64,000 bases of DNA, taken from NCBI RefSeq assembly GCF_000737575.1, contig NZ_CP006270.1, positions 1,367,163 to 1,431,162 on the forward strand, in the 5' to 3' direction. The notes beneath the pieces were generated by a model. The model had not been told where the DNA came from, did not search any database, and was given only the letters and a program-made list of their open reading frames with translations. Shown one piece after another: positions 1-8,994 of this stretch (positions within the stretch are counted from its first letter, which is position 1; every line of letters starts with the position of its first letter). The DNA comes from Synechococcus sp. KORDI-49 (GTDB lineage Bacteria > Cyanobacteriota > Cyanobacteriia > PCC-6307 > Cyanobiaceae). The position numbers were made by a program, and so were the translations under genes.

Positions 1-282
1 CACAGCTTCCCCGATGTGGCCCTGCCGGTGGTGCACTGCAGCACCGATTTCCTCGGACCGGTCCACGCAGGCGATGGTCTGGTGGTGACGCTCGAGCCCA
101 GGCGACTGGATCCCGGCAGTTTCGAGGTGAGCAGCAACTTTCTGCATGCCGGCTCCAGCGTGGCCCGCGGCCTGCTCCGCCATGTCGCGATCAAGGCGAC
201 GACCCGCCGGCGCTGCAACCTGCCGGAGGGCGTCGACCGCTGGCTGGAGGCCTCAGGCCTCGGCCGCATCAACCCGCTCTAG
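1..282 (+). CDS. 1,4-dihydroxy-2-naphthoyl-CoA thioesterase, C-terminal part (5' end outside window)
   Basis: The visible 93 residues run in frame from the first base of the window and end in TAG. They look like the C-terminal half of a hotdog-fold acyl-CoA thioesterase of the cyanobacterial DHNA-CoA hydrolase type: VVHCSTDFLGPVHAGDGL is a typical core strand region. The enzyme would release 1,4-dihydroxy-2-naphthoate from its CoA ester in phylloquinone synthesis. The function is supported mainly by the neighbouring convergent menE-menC-menA genes. The 3' end overlaps the 3' end of menE by 30 bases. Another 4-hydroxybenzoyl-CoA-thioesterase-like function cannot be excluded from this fragment. 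Confidence 0.75.
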   Translation, partial: HSFPDVALPVVHCSTDFLGPVHAGDGLVVTLEPRRLDPGSFEVSSNFLHAGSSVARGLLRHVAIKATTRRRCNLPEGVDRWLEASGLGRINPL

Positions 283-1425
283 CCAACGCCGCCAGTGATC
301 ACGGCGCCATTTGCCCGCATCACTGACCGCCAGGTCCGCACAGAGCACCCAGCGTCTTGGGCGTTCCGCGGCCATCCAATCAACCGTGACCGCCTGCAGA
401 GAGGCCAGCAGGTCCACCTCGGAGCAGCCCGCCTGCGGCCGGATCAGCGCCACCAGCCTCGCCCCCCACTCACCGTCGTCGACGCCCAGCAGCAGCACTG
501 CCGCAAGCGGCAGACGCTGCCTGCGGGCCGCCTCCATCAGACGTTGCTCGAGCTGCTCGGGGAACACCGTCTCGCCGCCGGACTGAACGGCTGAATCGAG
601 CCGTCCGATCAGCTGCACCCCCCCCTCTCCGAGGACGGCCCTGTCGCCGGAACTCCACCAGCCGTCGGCATCGGCCAGCGGGGCGATCCGATCCGGTTGA
701 TCAGGGCACCAGCAGCCCCAGGCAAGACGGTCCGTTCTGACCTGCAGGCCGCCGGCTTCCGTGAGACGCAGATCCACATCCGGGAGCGGATCACCGCAGC
801 CCGCTGCACCGGCAAGGAAGCGATCCGGGGGAAGCGCCGCCACCATCGCGGCCGTCTCCGTGGCGCCGTAACAGGGGGCCAGCCGGATGCCCCGCTCCCT
901 GGCCCGCGCGGCCAGAGTTGCCGGCAGCGCAGCGCCGCCCACCCAGATCACAGCAAAGCCCTGCAGCCAGGCCTCTGCGGCTGGTTGCCCCATCAGCCTG
1001 GCGAGCTGGGTCGGCACCAGCGAGAGCAGCCGCACACGCCCCTGCCAGTCCGGCAGGTCGCTGCAATGACGCACCAACGCTTCGGGGCGCTTCATCAGAT
1101 CGGGAGCCAGCGGAGCGTGCGGACTTCCCCAGCAGTGGCTGCGCCACCAGGGCATCAACCCGCTGACGTGATGCATCGGCAGGGGATTGAGCGTCAGACA
1201 GGCCGCCGGATCAATGCCGATGCTCCGCAGCCAATCCGCCGTGGCGGCAGCGGAGCGATCCAGGTGCGCCGCCGGCTGCAGGCAGAGGCGCCGTCCACCG
1301 GTGCTGCCCCCGCTGCCGATCACCACTCCGGGCCCCTTCGGCAACAATCGCTCCGGGACTGGCGGGTCTCCCAGCTGCAGCCATTCGGACTCCCCGGGAC
1401 GGCTGAGCAGAGCAGAGGCCTCCAT
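253..1425 (-). CDS. menE: o-succinylbenzoate-CoA ligase
   Basis: This is an adenylate-forming (ANL) enzyme of about 390 residues that activates o-succinylbenzoate with CoA before DHNA-CoA ring closure. Visible motifs are a P-loop-like SGGSTGG, YGATETAAMV in the middle, GDRAVLGEGG, the hinge-type GRLDSAVQSGGETVFPEQLE, and a C-terminal GKW that would supply the catalytic lysine. It is shorter than typical MenE (about 450), as often in marine cyanobacteria. The start chosen is the ATG that overlaps the menC stop as TGATG, implying translational coupling; a GTG 18 bases upstream is also open. It lies downstream of menA and menC on the same strand. Confidence 0.9.
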   Translation of the reverse strand: MEASALLSRPGESEWLQLGDPPVPERLLPKGPGVVIGSGGSTGGRRLCLQPAAHLDRSAAATADWLRSIGIDPAACLTLNPLPMHHVSGLMPWWRSHCWGSPHAPLAPDLMKRPEALVRHCSDLPDWQGRVRLLSLVPTQLARLMGQPAAEAWLQGFAVIWVGGAALPATLAARARERGIRLAPCYGATETAAMVAALPPDRFLAGAAGCGDPLPDVDLRLTEAGGLQVRTDRLAWGCWCPDQPDRIAPLADADGWWSSGDRAVLGEGGVQLIGRLDSAVQSGGETVFPEQLEQRLMEAARRQRLPLAAVLLLGVDDGEWGARLVALIRPQAGCSEVDLLASLQAVTVDWMAAERPRRWVLCADLAVSDAGKWRRDHWRRWLERVDAAEA

Positions 1426-2393
1426 CAGGTCGCCGCCTCCCACACCACCTGCGGGTCATCGCAGAACAGCGGGCCGGCAGGACACCAGCCTGGAGCCAGC
1501 CCCGGGGCCGCCGGGGTCGGACCCTGCATCTGGAGTGCTGCCAGGTGATGCAACCAACGGCGGCCGATCCCTGTTTCAAAAGCGGTGCTCACCATCCGCT
1601 GCGGCATGCCCTCCTGCAGATCCCGCAGCAGCAGACGCGGATCACCATCCACGGCTGGGCGGCGCACCTGCCAGCCGGGCCAGGTCTCCCGCAGCCTGGG
1701 ATCGCGCATCAGGGACTCGTCCAATGCCACCGGCCCCTGCTCCGCCAGCGATTCCAGTCCGTCCCGATCGTCCGGGGGCAGGGGCTGCTCCAGCCAGGCG
1801 AAGCGTGCATCTCCCACCAACGAGCGCATCCAGGCCAGCGCTGTCGTTCGGTCCCAACCGCCGTTCGCGTCCAACCGCAGACGCGCCGTCGACGGAAGGC
1901 GTTCCATCAACTGCTCAAGCCAGCGGCGCTCCAGCCCGTCTGCCTCTGCCGCGACCTTCCATTTCAGCGTCAGCGCCCGACGGCGTCCGCGCTGCTCCAG
2001 CAGACGATCCAGATGCGGCAGCATCAGGCCTCCGGCCGGCAGCAGCTCCGCCCCTTGTGGTGCCATCAGCCAGCCGCGCCTGGCGCGATCTCCAACCAGC
2101 CCATCCAGTTCCGCCAGCGCACCACCGAGGCCGAAACCGATGGCGCCGCTGAGTCGTGGCAACAGCGGCTCGAGCGTCTCCCGCGTCAGAGGGCTGGGCA
2201 GCGTCTCGAGCTCACGCCGGCAGCGGGGCAGCAGTGCCTGATCGAGCGGGGAGACCTCCCCCCAGCCGATTCGGCCACCCCTGCTCTCGAGCCGCAGCAG
2301 CCAGCCGGAACGATCCCGCAGCACCCCTGCAGCCGTGCGCAGCGGCTGAATCAGCGCAAACCGGAACGGTCGGATCTGCAGCTGAAGGTCCAT
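1425..2393 (-). CDS. menC: o-succinylbenzoate synthase
   Basis: Enolase-superfamily protein of 322 residues that dehydrates SHCHC to o-succinylbenzoate. Visible are the KxK pair (Lys144-Trp-Lys146), metal ligands Asp175 (RLRLDANGGW), Glu202 (WLEQP) and Asp225 (ALDES). Where the classic second catalytic lysine sits in the E. coli enzyme (IKP), this protein has RRP, so that lysine appears replaced by Arg245. The ATG start lies 7 bases after the menA stop; an upstream in-frame start inside menA is possible but adds residues outside the usual fold. It is sandwiched between menA and menE in one transcription unit. Confidence 0.9.
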   Translation of the reverse strand: MDLQLQIRPFRFALIQPLRTAAGVLRDRSGWLLRLESRGGRIGWGEVSPLDQALLPRCRRELETLPSPLTRETLEPLLPRLSGAIGFGLGGALAELDGLVGDRARRGWLMAPQGAELLPAGGLMLPHLDRLLEQRGRRRALTLKWKVAAEADGLERRWLEQLMERLPSTARLRLDANGGWDRTTALAWMRSLVGDARFAWLEQPLPPDDRDGLESLAEQGPVALDESLMRDPRLRETWPGWQVRRPAVDGDPRLLLRDLQEGMPQRMVSTAFETGIGRRWLHHLAALQMQGPTPAAPGLAPGWCPAGPLFCDDPQVVWEAAT

Positions 2394-2400
2394 GGCTTCA

Positions 2401-3342
2401 TCAATAGAGCCTGACCGCCGAGAGGGCCAGTCCCACACTCAGACCAAGACCGTTGAGGGCCTGAAAGCGCAATGCCAGGAACTTGCTGCCGACGATCCGC
2501 TCAGGCTGGTCATGGTGCTGATGCAGCAGACGGATCAACGCCGTGGCTGCCGGCAGACCGATGCCGGCCAGCAGAACGGTCGGAGGCCACTGCCCCCGCA
2601 GGACGGGGATCCATTCCAAGGCCAGGGTGAGGGCCACGAACCATGGGACCAGAGCCGCTGCCCTGGCGCTGCCGAGACGCACCACCGGCGATCGCTTGCC
2701 GTGGGCTGCATCCTCCTCCACCTGGTGGAAATGGGAGCAGAAGAGAACGAGCGTGGTCGCCAGCGCCGGCCCCGCGCTGAGGGTCAGCGCGATGCGCCAG
2801 GGAATCGCGGCGGTTCCCTCGGGAGCCAGCACCAGCAGGGCAGCCGACGTGGCGAGGGGGCCGAAGGCCAGCCAGCAGAGGGGCTCCCCCAGACCCCGAT
2901 ACCCCAGGCGGAGCGGTGGCCCCTGATAGGCGTATCCGATGCCGCAGCACAGCAGCACCAGCGGCAGAACGGCAGGACTGCTGCGCAGAGCCAGCCAGCC
3001 CATCAACAGCAGGCCGAGCAGCAGTGCCGTGCTGGAGAGCAGGGCCACCCAGTCGCGACGACCTGTGAGATTGATCACCGAGTGGGGCTTCCCCCGCTCA
3101 TCGATGCCGGTGTCGGCATCAAAGAGATCGTTGCTGAGGTTCTCCCAGAGCAGCAGCAGGATCGCCGCCAGCAGGAAACCAAGCAGCTGATCCCAGCGCA
3201 GGCCAAGACCGGCCCCGAGCCGCCAGCCGGCGGCCAGCAGCACCGGCATGACAGCGACCGAGTACATCGGCCATTTGATCGCTGCCATCCACAGACGACG
3301 GCGCTTGTCGTAACGGGATGCGACATCCTGAGGCTCTGGCAT
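2401..3342 (-). CDS. menA: 1,4-dihydroxy-2-naphthoate phytyltransferase
   Basis: Integral-membrane UbiA-family prenyltransferase of 313 residues. It attaches the phytyl chain to DHNA, giving demethylphylloquinone. The first aspartate-rich motif is visible as NDLFDADTGID near residue 60, and a second polar motif HFHQVEEDAAHG lies near residue 200. Many hydrophobic helices fill the rest. I chose the ATG that gives MPEPQDVASRYDK. An upstream GTG adds 29 residues but would run into the divergent isochorismate synthase gene, so it is less likely. First gene of the men unit menA-menC-menE. Confidence 0.9.
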   Translation of the reverse strand: MPEPQDVASRYDKRRRLWMAAIKWPMYSVAVMPVLLAAGWRLGAGLGLRWDQLLGFLLAAILLLLWENLSNDLFDADTGIDERGKPHSVINLTGRRDWVALLSSTALLLGLLLMGWLALRSSPAVLPLVLLCCGIGYAYQGPPLRLGYRGLGEPLCWLAFGPLATSAALLVLAPEGTAAIPWRIALTLSAGPALATTLVLFCSHFHQVEEDAAHGKRSPVVRLGSARAAALVPWFVALTLALEWIPVLRGQWPPTVLLAGIGLPAATALIRLLHQHHDQPERIVGSKFLALRFQALNGLGLSVGLALSAVRLY

Positions 3343-3413
3343 GGACTGGACCGCCTCGGTCCGGATGATGACCCATACATTTGAGCAGTCCCCCTGCACA
3401 GCCTTCGCCGCGG

Positions 3414-4832
3414 ATGCCGGCTGACTCACGCTTCTATGACCTGCTGAGTGCTGCCGAGTCCGGATGGAGGGACCGGAGCGGCGACGATGGCCTGCTCAGC
3501 CTGGCGCTGCCTCTCGACGGCATTGACCCCATGTGGGCGCTGACGGGGCTGGCCGGCGAGCAGACCTTCCGGATGCTGTGGGACTGTGCACCGGGGCTGA
3601 GTCTGGCGGCAGCTGGGCGTTGCCAGCAGCTGGAGTTGGCGGGAAGCCGCCGCTTCGAACTGGCCCAGCGCTTCTCCGATCTGACGCTGGGGCGGCTGGT
3701 GGATGGTCGGCCCGACTGCCCGCCCCAGGCCAGACCGCGGGTGCTGCTCAGCTTCAGCTTCTTCGATCAGACCACCGGACATCAGCAGGACCCGATGACG
3801 GTGCCCTCGGTCCAGGCGGTACTGCCCTGCTGGCAACTGAGCCGCCAGGGACGCCGCGGCTGGCTGCGCATCAACGGCGTCGTCACCGATGCCGCCGATG
3901 CCCGTCATCTGGCCGAACGGCTCTGGCTGAAGGCAACGGATCTGGAGGAGTCCCGGCCAGCCGAGCCCGTGGACAAGGCCGAACCTCTCTGGAGCCGGCA
4001 TGCCGCACTGCCCTGGCAGGACCAGTACAGCGGTGCACTCCACCGTGCCCTTGAGCTGGTCAACGGCGGCGATCTGCACAAGCTGGTGCTGGCGGTGCGC
4101 CAGTCGATCGATCTGACGCAGCCCTTCGATCCGCTACCTCTGCTGAGCCGCCTGAGGCGGCAGCAGGCGGGCAGCTGCCGGTTTCTGTGGCAGCGGGAAG
4201 CCGGGAATGTGTTCTTTGGAGCCTCACCGGAGCGGTTGCTGAGTCTTCGGGGAGGCTGCCTGCGCAGCGATGCCCTGGCCGGCACCGCCGGTCATGGCGA
4301 TGACGGTCAACAGCTGCTGCAGTCCGACAAGGACCGCAGAGAACATGAACTGGTGGTGGAGACGATCACCGATCAACTGCGCCAGGCGGGCCTGACGCCA
4401 TGGCGACGGCGTCAGCCTCAGCTGGCACGCCATGGCCGCCTCACCCATCTGCACACACCGATCACGGCGGAGACCGGCGGCCTCTCCGCTCTGGCGCTGG
4501 CGGACCAGCTCCACCCGACACCTGCTGTGGCGGGTCTGCCGCGTCGGGAGGCCATGGCCTGGCTTCGGACCCTGGAACCGTTCGAACGGGGGGGCTACGC
4601 CGCTCCGTTCGGCTGGATCGACAGCGCCGGAGATGCCGAGCTGCGTGTGGCCATCCGCTGCGGCCATGCCCGCGGCCAGCGTCTGGATCTCACCGCCGGT
4701 GCCGGTTTGGTGCGGGGATCGATCGCTGAGCGGGAACTCCAGGAAGTGGGTCTGAAGCTGGCCGTCCTCGCCGACCAGCTCGACTGGAGCTCCGACGCTC
4801 AGAGCAGTCCACGCAGCCGCTCGATCACCTGA
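3414..4832 (+). CDS. menF: isochorismate synthase (chorismate-binding enzyme)
   Basis: Chorismate-binding-fold enzyme of about 472 residues that converts chorismate to isochorismate, the first committed step toward phylloquinone. Motifs of the C-terminal catalytic domain are [53 protein letters not shown] and [21 protein letters not shown]. It is divergent from menA. The ATG giving [11 protein letters not shown] is taken as start; a TTG 33 bases upstream is also open. The 3' end overlaps gshB by 34 bases tail to tail. Salicylate synthase or anthranilate synthase component I are less likely given the men context. Confidence 0.88.
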   Translation: MPADSRFYDLLSAAESGWRDRSGDDGLLSLALPLDGIDPMWALTGLAGEQTFRMLWDCAPGLSLAAAGRCQQLELAGSRRFELAQRFSDLTLGRLVDGRPDCPPQARPRVLLSFSFFDQTTGHQQDPMTVPSVQAVLPCWQLSRQGRRGWLRINGVVTDAADARHLAERLWLKATDLEESRPAEPVDKAEPLWSRHAALPWQDQYSGALHRALELVNGGDLHKLVLAVRQSIDLTQPFDPLPLLSRLRRQQAGSCRFLWQREAGNVFFGASPERLLSLRGGCLRSDALAGTAGHGDDGQQLLQSDKDRREHELVVETITDQLRQAGLTPWRRRQPQLARHGRLTHLHTPITAETGGLSALALADQLHPTPAVAGLPRREAMAWLRTLEPFERGGYAAPFGWIDSAGDAELRVAIRCGHARGQRLDLTAGAGLVRGSIAERELQEVGLKLAVLADQLDWSSDAQSSPRSRSIT

Positions 4833-5722
4833 TCCGCAAGCGGCTGCTGCATCAGCCGTTCCACCTCGCGGATGCCCGTCGGGCTGGTGACATTGATCTC
4901 GCTCAACATGCCGTCAATGACATCGATGCCCACGAAGAAGAGACCTTCCGAGCGCAGGGATGGCGTCAACGCCTCGCAGATGCGACGTTCCCGCTCGCTC
5001 AGGACCGTCGCCTCGGCCTGACCACCTACCGCCAGATTGCTGCGGAACTCTCCGGCGCTGGGACGCCGGTTCACCGCTCCAAGCGGCTCTCCGTCCACCA
5101 GCAGGATGCGCTTATCGCCCTCCATCACAGCCGGAAGAAACCGCTGTGCCATCACCGGCAGCCGCTCCTGATCGGTGACCAGATCGAGCAGGGCCTTGAG
5201 CCCGGGCGCATCGGCCGACACCCGGATCACACCAAGCCCGGCCCGACCACCGAGAGGTTTGAGAACGACCTCACCCTGCTCCTCCGCGAATCGGGTCAAC
5301 TCGCTGACACGGCCGGCCACCAGCGTCGGTGCCATCCAGCGACTGAAGCGCAGAGCTCCGAGCTTCTCGTTCCAGGCGCGGAGGGCACTGGGGCGGTTGA
5401 GCACGCGCACACCGGCGCGCTCGGCCACCTCCAGAAGATGGGTGGCGTACAGGTAGGCCTCATCCACCGGCGGGTCCTTGCGCATCCAGATCACGTCGAA
5501 TCCAGACAACGACTGACGCTCCGGAGATCCGACACCGATCCAGGGGTCCGGTGTCACCGGCAGCGCCACAGCCAGGGGCTCGTCCCCCCGGGCAATCAGA
5601 TCCGATGGTGTGCAGGCCCAGATGTCATCGCCCGCCCGCTGGGCCGCCTGCATCAACGCCGCCGTCGAATCCTTCTCCGGACGGACCTGCTGCAGGGGAT
5701 CCAGAACGAACAGCTGACGCAT
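4799..5722 (-). CDS. gshB: glutathione synthetase
   Basis: ATP-grasp ligase of 307 residues joining gamma-glutamylcysteine and glycine. N-terminal [20 protein letters not shown] and the substrate-binding [21 protein letters not shown] are characteristic, followed by the ATP-grasp core [17 protein letters not shown] and the C-terminal [19 protein letters not shown] with metal-binding Glu/Asn. Length fits bacterial GshB. It starts 3 bases after the glutaredoxin stop, so grxC and gshB form a thiol-redox operon. Convergent with the isochorismate synthase gene. Confidence 0.95.
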   Translation of the reverse strand: MRQLFVLDPLQQVRPEKDSTAALMQAAQRAGDDIWACTPSDLIARGDEPLAVALPVTPDPWIGVGSPERQSLSGFDVIWMRKDPPVDEAYLYATHLLEVAERAGVRVLNRPSALRAWNEKLGALRFSRWMAPTLVAGRVSELTRFAEEQGEVVLKPLGGRAGLGVIRVSADAPGLKALLDLVTDQERLPVMAQRFLPAVMEGDKRILLVDGEPLGAVNRRPSAGEFRSNLAVGGQAEATVLSERERRICEALTPSLRSEGLFFVGIDVIDGMLSEINVTSPTGIREVERLMQQPLADQVIERLRGLL

Positions 5723-5725
5723 GGC

Positions 5726-5983
5726 TCAGGCGGCGAGCAGAGGATCAAGCTCGCCGGCCCGCTCCAGCGCATGCAGTTCATCGCACCCTCCGATGTGACG
5801 GTCATCGATGAAGATCTCGGGCACGCTGCGGCGGCCTCCACTGCGCTCGGCCATCGCATCGCGGGCGGCATTGTCACCGTCGATGGCGTACTCCGTGTAC
5901 GACACCTGCTTGCTGTCCAGCAGATGCTTTGCCCGGATGCAGAACGGGCAGGTGCGCCACGTGTAGATCTCGACCTTGGCCAT
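5726..5983 (-). CDS. grxC: glutaredoxin 3
   Basis: Small cytosolic thiol-disulfide oxidoreductase of 85 residues, using glutathione as reductant. The dithiol active site CPFC sits in the N-terminal strand-helix (YTWRTCPFCIRAKHLL), with the cis-proline SVPEIFI and the GGCDEL glutathione-binding segment following. Length and motifs match GrxC. It precedes gshB by 3 bases on the same strand, a functional pairing of glutathione synthesis and use. Divergent from prfB. Confidence 0.93.
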   Translation of the reverse strand: MAKVEIYTWRTCPFCIRAKHLLDSKQVSYTEYAIDGDNAARDAMAERSGGRRSVPEIFIDDRHIGGCDELHALERAGELDPLLAA

Positions 5984-6060
5984 GGCTCGAATGACACCGA
6001 TCTCCGGACTCTATGAAGCGAAGGCGCTGGTAGCGTCGATCCCTGATCAAGGACCCGTCC

Positions 6061-7189
6061 TTGCTGGACCTCACCGACTTCAAGCGCGATCTCTCCGAGC
6101 TCACTGACCGCCTGGGCCATGCCCAGGACTGTCTTTGACGTCCCCGCACTGAACGCCAGGCAGAGAGATCTCGAGCAGCTGGCTGCCCAGCCCGACTTCT
6201 GGGATGACCAGCAGAACGCCCAGAAGCAGATGCGCAACCTCGACGAGGTGAAAGCACAGCTGCAGCAACTGCAGAACTGGCGCGCGTCGATCGAGGACGC
6301 TCAGGCCACTCTTGAGCTGTACGACCTTGAGCCCGACGACGACATGCTCGCGGAGGCCCAGCAGGGCCTGGACGGTCTTCGCCTGGGCCTGGACCGCTGG
6401 GAGCTGGAGCGCCTGCTCAGTGGTGACTACGACAAGGAGGGCGCTGTTCTCACCATCAATGCCGGCGCCGGTGGCACCGATGCCCAGGACTGGGCTCAGA
6501 TGCTGCTGCGCATGTACACCCGCTGGGCCGAGGACCACGGCATGAAGGTGACCGTGGACGAACTCTCCGAGGGTGAGGAAGCGGGCATCAAGAGCTGCAC
6601 GATCGAAGTGGAAGGGCGCTACGCCTACGGCTATCTGCGCAACGAGAAAGGCACCCATCGCCTGGTGCGCATCTCACCGTTCAACGCCAACGACAAGCGC
6701 CAGACCAGCTTCGCCGGCATCGAGGTGATGCCCAAGATCGACGAGGAGGTCGACATCGACATCCCCGAAAAGGATCTGGAGGTCACCACCAGTCGTTCCG
6801 GCGGCGCCGGCGGGCAGAACGTGAACAAGGTGGAAACGGCGGTTCGGATCCTGCACATCCCCACCGGCCTGGCGGTGCGCTGCACCCAGGAACGCTCCCA
6901 GCTCCAGAACAAGGAGAAGGCGATGGCGCTGCTCAAGGCCAAGCTGCTGGTGATCGCCCAGGAGCAGCGAGCCGCTGAGATCGCCGACATCCGTGGCGAC
7001 ATCGTGGAAGCGGCCTGGGGCAACCAGATCCGCAACTACGTGTTCCATCCGTATCAGATGGTCAAAGACCTGCGCACCAGTGAGGAGACCAACGATGTGC
7101 AGGGTGTGATGGATGGCGCACTCGACCCCTTCATCGATGCCTCCCTGCGGCAGGGTGTTGACCGTCCCGGCGACGATGCCGACAGCTGA
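6061..7189 (+). CDS. prfB: peptide chain release factor 2, with programmed +1 frameshift
   Basis: Release factor 2 of about 375 residues recognises UGA and UAA. Reading starts at a TTG preceded by AAGGA at 6049-6053 and runs 25 codons to an in-frame TGA at 6136-6138 within CTTTGAC. A +1 shift there (skipping T6136) continues through 350 more residues. The join, QDCL then DVPALNAR, matches the E. coli RF2 join region RGYL/DYDA. An SD-like AGGA lies just upstream of the slippery CTT. The recognition tripeptide SPF (RISPFNAN) and the catalytic GGQ ([14 protein letters not shown]) are present. Annotation software may report only the downstream frame, from the ATG at 6119. Confidence 0.95.
6130..6140 (+). 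promoter_or_regulatory. prfB programmed +1 ribosomal frameshift site
   Basis: The sequence CTTTGAC is preceded by an AGGA element at 6125-6128, three bases before TGT. This is the architecture of bacterial RF2 autoregulation: when RF2 is scarce, termination at the UGA is slow and ribosomes shift +1. The zero frame ends at TGA 6136-6138; the release-factor frame resumes with GAC at 6137. Confidence 0.92.
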
Positions 7190-7194
7190 ATCCG

Positions 7195-7359
7195 ATGGCC
7201 ACGGAAACCTCGTCACCCCCCAGCTTCACCAAACAGGCGATGCGCAACATGGTGCGCAAGGGTCGTCAGAGCCTGGTGCATTTCGGCCTCACCGCCTTTG
7301 GATTCCTCGGGTTCATCGTTCTGGTGGCCTGGCTGGGGCGTCCGACCCTGCCGCACTGA
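7195..7359 (+). CDS. small membrane protein, DUF3285-like
   Basis: A 54-residue reading frame starting at ATG five bases after the prfB stop and ending in TGA. The N-terminal half is basic and polar (SFTKQAMRNMVRKGRQSL), followed by one hydrophobic segment of about 18 residues (GLTAFGFLGFIVLVAWLG), so a single-pass membrane protein with a positively charged cytoplasmic tail is expected. It resembles, from memory, the DUF3285 proteins of cyanobacteria found between prfB and ybeY. Function unknown. It sits in the prfB-ybeY-dgkA-trpG run of co-oriented genes. Confidence 0.75.
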   Translation: MATETSSPPSFTKQAMRNMVRKGRQSLVHFGLTAFGFLGFIVLVAWLGRPTLPH

Positions 7360-7372
7360 CCGGAAGCCAGCC

Positions 7373-7912
7373 GTGATCTCCCTCGACCTGGCCCTGGATC
7401 TCGGACCAGGCCTTCAGACGGGCCTGATTCCCTGGCCTGAACAACTGATCAGCTGGATCGAAGCGGTCCGAACCGATGCCCAGCTGACCTGCCCGGCACC
7501 GGTGCGCACCGCCGAGGAGGTGAGCCTCGGGCTGCGCTTCACCGATGACAGCACCATCGCCGGACTGAACGAGCACTGGCGGGATCGGGCGGAAAGCACC
7601 GATGTGCTCTCCTTCGCAGCGCTGGATCCCAGCGACGGCTGGCCCAACACCCCCTGCCTCGAGCTCGGCGACATCGTCGTTTCCGTTGAGACGGCTGAGC
7701 GCCAGGCGGAGGAGCAGGGCCACAGCCTGGAGCGCGAACTGCGCTGGCTGGTCAGCCATGGACTGCTGCACCTGCTGGGCTGGGATCATCCGGATGATCA
7801 ATCCCTGGCGGCGATGCTGGCACTGCAGGAGCATCTCCTGGACATTGGCGGTAGTGTTCAGCCCCGAGGTGAAGGCCTGGTGGTCACCGATCCCCTGCGA
7901 GATGCCCACTGA
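7373..7912 (+). CDS. ybeY: endoribonuclease YbeY (rRNA maturation factor)
   Basis: Zinc-dependent single-strand endoribonuclease of 179 residues, involved in 16S rRNA 3' maturation and ribosome quality control. The metal-binding motif is clear near the C-terminus: HGLLHLLGWDHPDD (three histidines). Upstream are STDVLSFA and LGDIVVS, typical of the family. A GTG start giving MISLDLALDL is chosen because it follows the small upstream gene by 13 bases; a longer frame exists but overlaps that gene. The stop overlaps the dgkA start by 11 bases. Confidence 0.92.
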   Translation: MISLDLALDLGPGLQTGLIPWPEQLISWIEAVRTDAQLTCPAPVRTAEEVSLGLRFTDDSTIAGLNEHWRDRAESTDVLSFAALDPSDGWPNTPCLELGDIVVSVETAERQAEEQGHSLERELRWLVSHGLLHLLGWDHPDDQSLAAMLALQEHLLDIGGSVQPRGEGLVVTDPLRDAH

Positions 7913-8360
7913 CACCCCCATCCCGGTGCCTGAGGAGGTCGCTGCCATGCCTGGTACAGGACAGCGCGGTGTCCGGCGGGGATCCTGGCGCATCGCCGGA
8001 GATCTGCCGGCCAGTTTCCGATACGCAGCTCAGGGGCTGGGTTACGCCTTCGTCAGTCAGCGCAACTTCCGGATCCACGTGATCATCGGATTGGTGGTCT
8101 TCGGTCTCGGGACCTGGCTGCAGCTGGATCTGATCCGGATGGCGGTGCTGGTGCTGACGGTGGCCGCCGTGCTGGTGCTCGAACTGCTGAACACGGCGAT
8201 CGAGGCCGTGGTCGACCTGGCCATCGGCCGCCGCTACCACCCGCTGGCCCGCATCGCCAAGGACTGTGCCGCCGCTTCCGTGCTGGTGGCTGCGATCAGT
8301 TCACTGCTGATCGCCCTGTTCCTGCTGCTTCCCCCCCTGCTGCTCCGTCTGGGGCTCTGA
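7902..8360 (+). CDS. dgkA: diacylglycerol kinase family protein (prokaryotic DagK type)
   Basis: Small integral-membrane kinase of 152 residues with three hydrophobic helices after a roughly 40-residue polar N-terminus. The family signature ELLNTAIEAVVDL with the catalytic and metal-binding glutamates is present, as is the amphipathic GYAFVSQRNFRIH entry. In bacteria this group phosphorylates diacylglycerol or undecaprenol; which substrate is used cannot be told from sequence alone. The ATG lies inside the ybeY end; an internal ATG 45 bases later is possible. Gene order ybeY-dgkA-trpG is co-oriented. Confidence 0.88.
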   Translation: MPTDTPIPVPEEVAAMPGTGQRGVRRGSWRIAGDLPASFRYAAQGLGYAFVSQRNFRIHVIIGLVVFGLGTWLQLDLIRMAVLVLTVAAVLVLELLNTAIEAVVDLAIGRRYHPLARIAKDCAAASVLVAAISSLLIALFLLLPPLLLRLGL

Positions 8361-8378
8361 TCCCCACCCCCTGAGACG

Positions 8379-8981
8379 ATGCTGCTGGTCATCGACAACT
8401 ACGACAGTTTCACCTTCAACCTCGTCCAGTACCTGGGGGAGCTCGCTCCGCAGCACCCGATCGCAGCTGACCTGAGGGTGCACCGCAATGACGAACTCGA
8501 TCTAACGGCGATCCGAGAGCTCATGCCCGACGCGATCCTGCTGTCCCCAGGCCCGGGGGATCCGGACCAGTCCGGCGTCTGCCTCGAGATTCTCAGGGAG
8601 CTGTCGCCAACGACTCCGACCCTTGGGGTCTGTCTTGGTCACCAGGCCATCGCCCAGGTGCACGGCGGGCGCGTGGTCCGTGCCGTCGAACAGATGCACG
8701 GCAAGACGTCCGCCGTTCTGCACCGGGGTGAAGGCGTCTTCGCCGGGCTGCCTCAGCCCCTCACCGCCACCCGCTATCACTCACTGATCGCTGAGCGGGA
8801 CAGTCTTCCCGAATGCCTTGAAGTGACGGCCTGGCTCGAAGACGGAACGATCATGGGGCTGCGGCATCGGAACCACCCTCACCTGCAGGGCGTGCAGTTC
8901 CATCCCGAAAGTGTGCTCACGGAGGCCGGCCATCAGCTGCTGGCCAATTTCCTGCGGGAGGCCGAGGGGCATCGCTGTTAA
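8379..8981 (+). CDS. trpG: anthranilate / aminodeoxychorismate synthase component II (glutamine amidotransferase)
   Basis: Class I glutamine amidotransferase of 200 residues that supplies ammonia to the chorismate-converting subunit for tryptophan and/or folate (PabA). The catalytic triad is visible: the nucleophile in LGVCLGHQAIAQVHGG (Cys), and HPES (His, Glu) near the C-terminus; the oxyanion-loop LSPGPGDP is present. Whether it serves TrpE, PabB or both cannot be decided, because no partner subunit is in the window. Starts 18 bases after dgkA. Confidence 0.92.
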   Translation: MLLVIDNYDSFTFNLVQYLGELAPQHPIAADLRVHRNDELDLTAIRELMPDAILLSPGPGDPDQSGVCLEILRELSPTTPTLGVCLGHQAIAQVHGGRVVRAVEQMHGKTSAVLHRGEGVFAGLPQPLTATRYHSLIAERDSLPECLEVTAWLEDGTIMGLRHRNHPHLQGVQFHPESVLTEAGHQLLANFLREAEGHRC

Positions 8982-8994
8982 CGTCCTTGGCCAC

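Noticed and set aside
2401-3429. Longer menA start (GTG at 3429)
   Set aside because: It would overlap the divergent isochorismate synthase start and adds residues without UbiA similarity.
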